DNA of 64,000 nt from Tautonia marina (GTDB lineage: Bacteria; Planctomycetota; Planctomycetia; Isosphaerales; Isosphaeraceae). The translations under genes and the position numbers were made by a program. The notes under the pieces were generated by a model. The model saw only the letters and a list, made by a program, of their open reading frames with translations, ran no database searches and was not told where the DNA came from. Location of the stretch: contig NZ_WEZF01000017.1 in assembly GCF_009177065.1 (NCBI RefSeq), positions 118,050 through 182,049 on the forward strand, given 5' to 3'. Shown in pieces: positions 62,760 through 64,000 of the stretch. Each line of letters starts with the position of its first letter. Position 1 is the first letter of the stretch.

Positions 62760-63056
62760 GCCCTTCGCGGTGCTCGACGTAACGAACCTGCCCATTCCCC
62801 ACTGCCCTGCGTCGCGGCGCTCCGATCCGGAGTTTCTCAGGGCCATGCAGGGGGCCGGCCTTCGTCTCGGAACGAACGCCATCGGTGAGCCACGTCGTCC
62901 CCGGTCCGGCGGACCATCGCTGACCAGAATGATTGCCAACGATCCGCGGTTCGGGTCCGCTCCCGAAGTAAGAGTGACCTTCCCCACGAATCGCTCACCA
63001 TTACCCGCAAGTTGGAGGGCGGCGATCACTCGGTATCCTCGCTTCGTAATCGTCGG

Positions 63057-64000
63057 ATGTGGTCCGAACACGAACTCCGATCCGTGAAGCTGGGTGATCG
63101 TCGCCTCAATCAGAGTCCCTCGCCGCGAGGCCGGAGGCCAGCGTCCCTCAGGCCACCGGCTCTTGGACCGCGGCCAAGGCCGCTTACCGATTCTGGGACA
63201 ATGACCGGGGCTCTCCCGAGGCGATCCTGGCCGCACATCGCGACGGCGCCCGCGACCGCCTGCCCGAGACCGGCCCGGTCCTGGCCATCCAGGACACCAC
63301 GGCGCTGGACTGGACGACGCACCCCGCGACCTCGGGGTTGGGGTATCTGGCGAACCGCCGCAAGGCCGGGCTGCTTGCCCACTCCGTCTTGGCTGCCGAC
63401 CCTGACGGCGTTCCCCTCGGTCTGCTGCATCAGCATGTCTGGGCAAGAGCCCCCGAGGGATTGGGGCATCGCGAGTTGCGGAACAAGTTGCCAACGCAGG
63501 CGAAGGAGGCCCAGCGATGGATCGACGCCTTGAGTGCCACCGAGGCCGCATTGCCTCCGGGAGTGATCGTGGTGACGGTGGCCGATCGCGAGGCCGACTA
63601 CTACGACCTCTTCGCCGCCACGCGGCGTGACGGGTCCCATCTGCTGATCCGCGCCCAGCCGCGTCGCCGCGTCCGGCACACCGAGAAGCTCCTCGACCGC
63701 GCCTTGCGGACCGAGCCCGTCCGGGGGTCCTTCAATGTCGAGATCCCTCGCGGCCCCGGCCGTCCGGCAAGGGTTGCGAGCCTGACCGCACGCTTCGCGG
63801 CGGTTTCCCTGGCGCCGCCATTGACTCGCCGCATCGGCGACCGCCTCCCCGATCTCCCCGTGACGGCGATCCTGGCCGAGGAGGAATACCCTCCGGAGGG
63901 CCAGGAGCCGATCCGCTGGTGGCTGCTGACAACCCTGCTGGTCACGAGCCTGGCGGATGCCGAAAGGATGGTGCTCTGGTATTCACGGCGTTGGCTCATC
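63057..64000 (+). pseudogene. IS4-type (Tn5-like) transposase, frameshifted N-terminus, cut by window end
   Basis: ATG 63057 gives WSEHELRSVKLGDRRLNQ, the normal N-terminus of this family, then the frame is lost near 63105-63120 where ~6 residues seem missing; from about 63119 the chain goes on as LAARPEASVPQATGSWTAAK and AYRFWDNDRGSPEAILAAHR to the window end. DDE residues: first Asp in LAIQDTTALDW, second Asp in VVTVADREADYYD; the YREK-like Glu region begins at the end (WYSRRWLI). 62760-63056 shows no gene and no clear inverted repeat. Confidence 0.75.

Overview
The window is a planctomycete-like chromosome segment (my best guess is the Isosphaeraceae side of Planctomycetota) carrying a 51-kb integrated element. 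The call rests on a GC-rich background, a secreted sulfatase with the C-T-P-S-R signature, several secreted alpha/beta hydrolases, a CIA30-hydrolase fusion, a DUF4177-like protein and small rhodanese/DsrE/YgaP-like genes. No 16S or ribosomal marker is present, so the taxonomy is inference.

Left flank (1-10.25 kb) is ordinary chromosome: a hydrolase cut by the window edge, a nitrilase-superfamily enzyme, a small ArsR/His-rich/DsrE/rhodanese group, a CIA30-esterase, a sulfatase, a dienelactone-hydrolase-like enzyme and an intact tRNA-Pro(CGG).

The element (10,308-61,468) lies between two perfect 52-bp direct repeats, the 3' part of tRNA-Pro at 10,256-10,307 (attL) and 61,417-61,468 (attR). A tyrosine integrase sits beside the intact tRNA, with an excisionase-like HTH gene overlapping it tail to tail. 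The element is in effect an integrated plasmid. It has a RepA-family (PF10134-type) initiator next to six 17-bp iterons, an AT-rich stretch and a perfect DnaA box. It also has ParA plus a small ribbon-helix-helix partner with a repeat-rich candidate centromere, and a separate ParB-like protein. Transfer genes are a MobF relaxase-helicase and a VirD4/TraG coupling protein split in two; no VirB4 or mating-channel genes are seen, so it looks mobilizable rather than self-transmissible. Other cargo is a very large methylase-helicase gene (one-base frameshift), a Ser/Thr kinase with a sigma/HTH-like partner, MazEF-like and ParDE-like toxin-antitoxin pairs, a serine recombinase, a WGR protein and an operon of six unrecognised small genes.

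Two cargo blocks stand out. (1) A complete type 1 BREX phage-defence operon, brxA-brxB-brxC-pglX-pglZ-brxL, at 42.8-56.0 kb. (2) A set of three type-IV-pilin-like genes (27.3-32.9 kb), one of which fuses a prepilin N-terminus to seven FG-GAP repeats, enough for one integrin-like beta-propeller. All three are preceded by a shared, repeated upstream module that also has an orphan fourth copy.

The right flank (61.5-64 kb) holds a second tyrosine recombinase broken by one in-frame stop directly beyond attR, suggesting an older element in the same tRNA site, and an IS4-type transposase with an N-terminal frameshift running off the window end.
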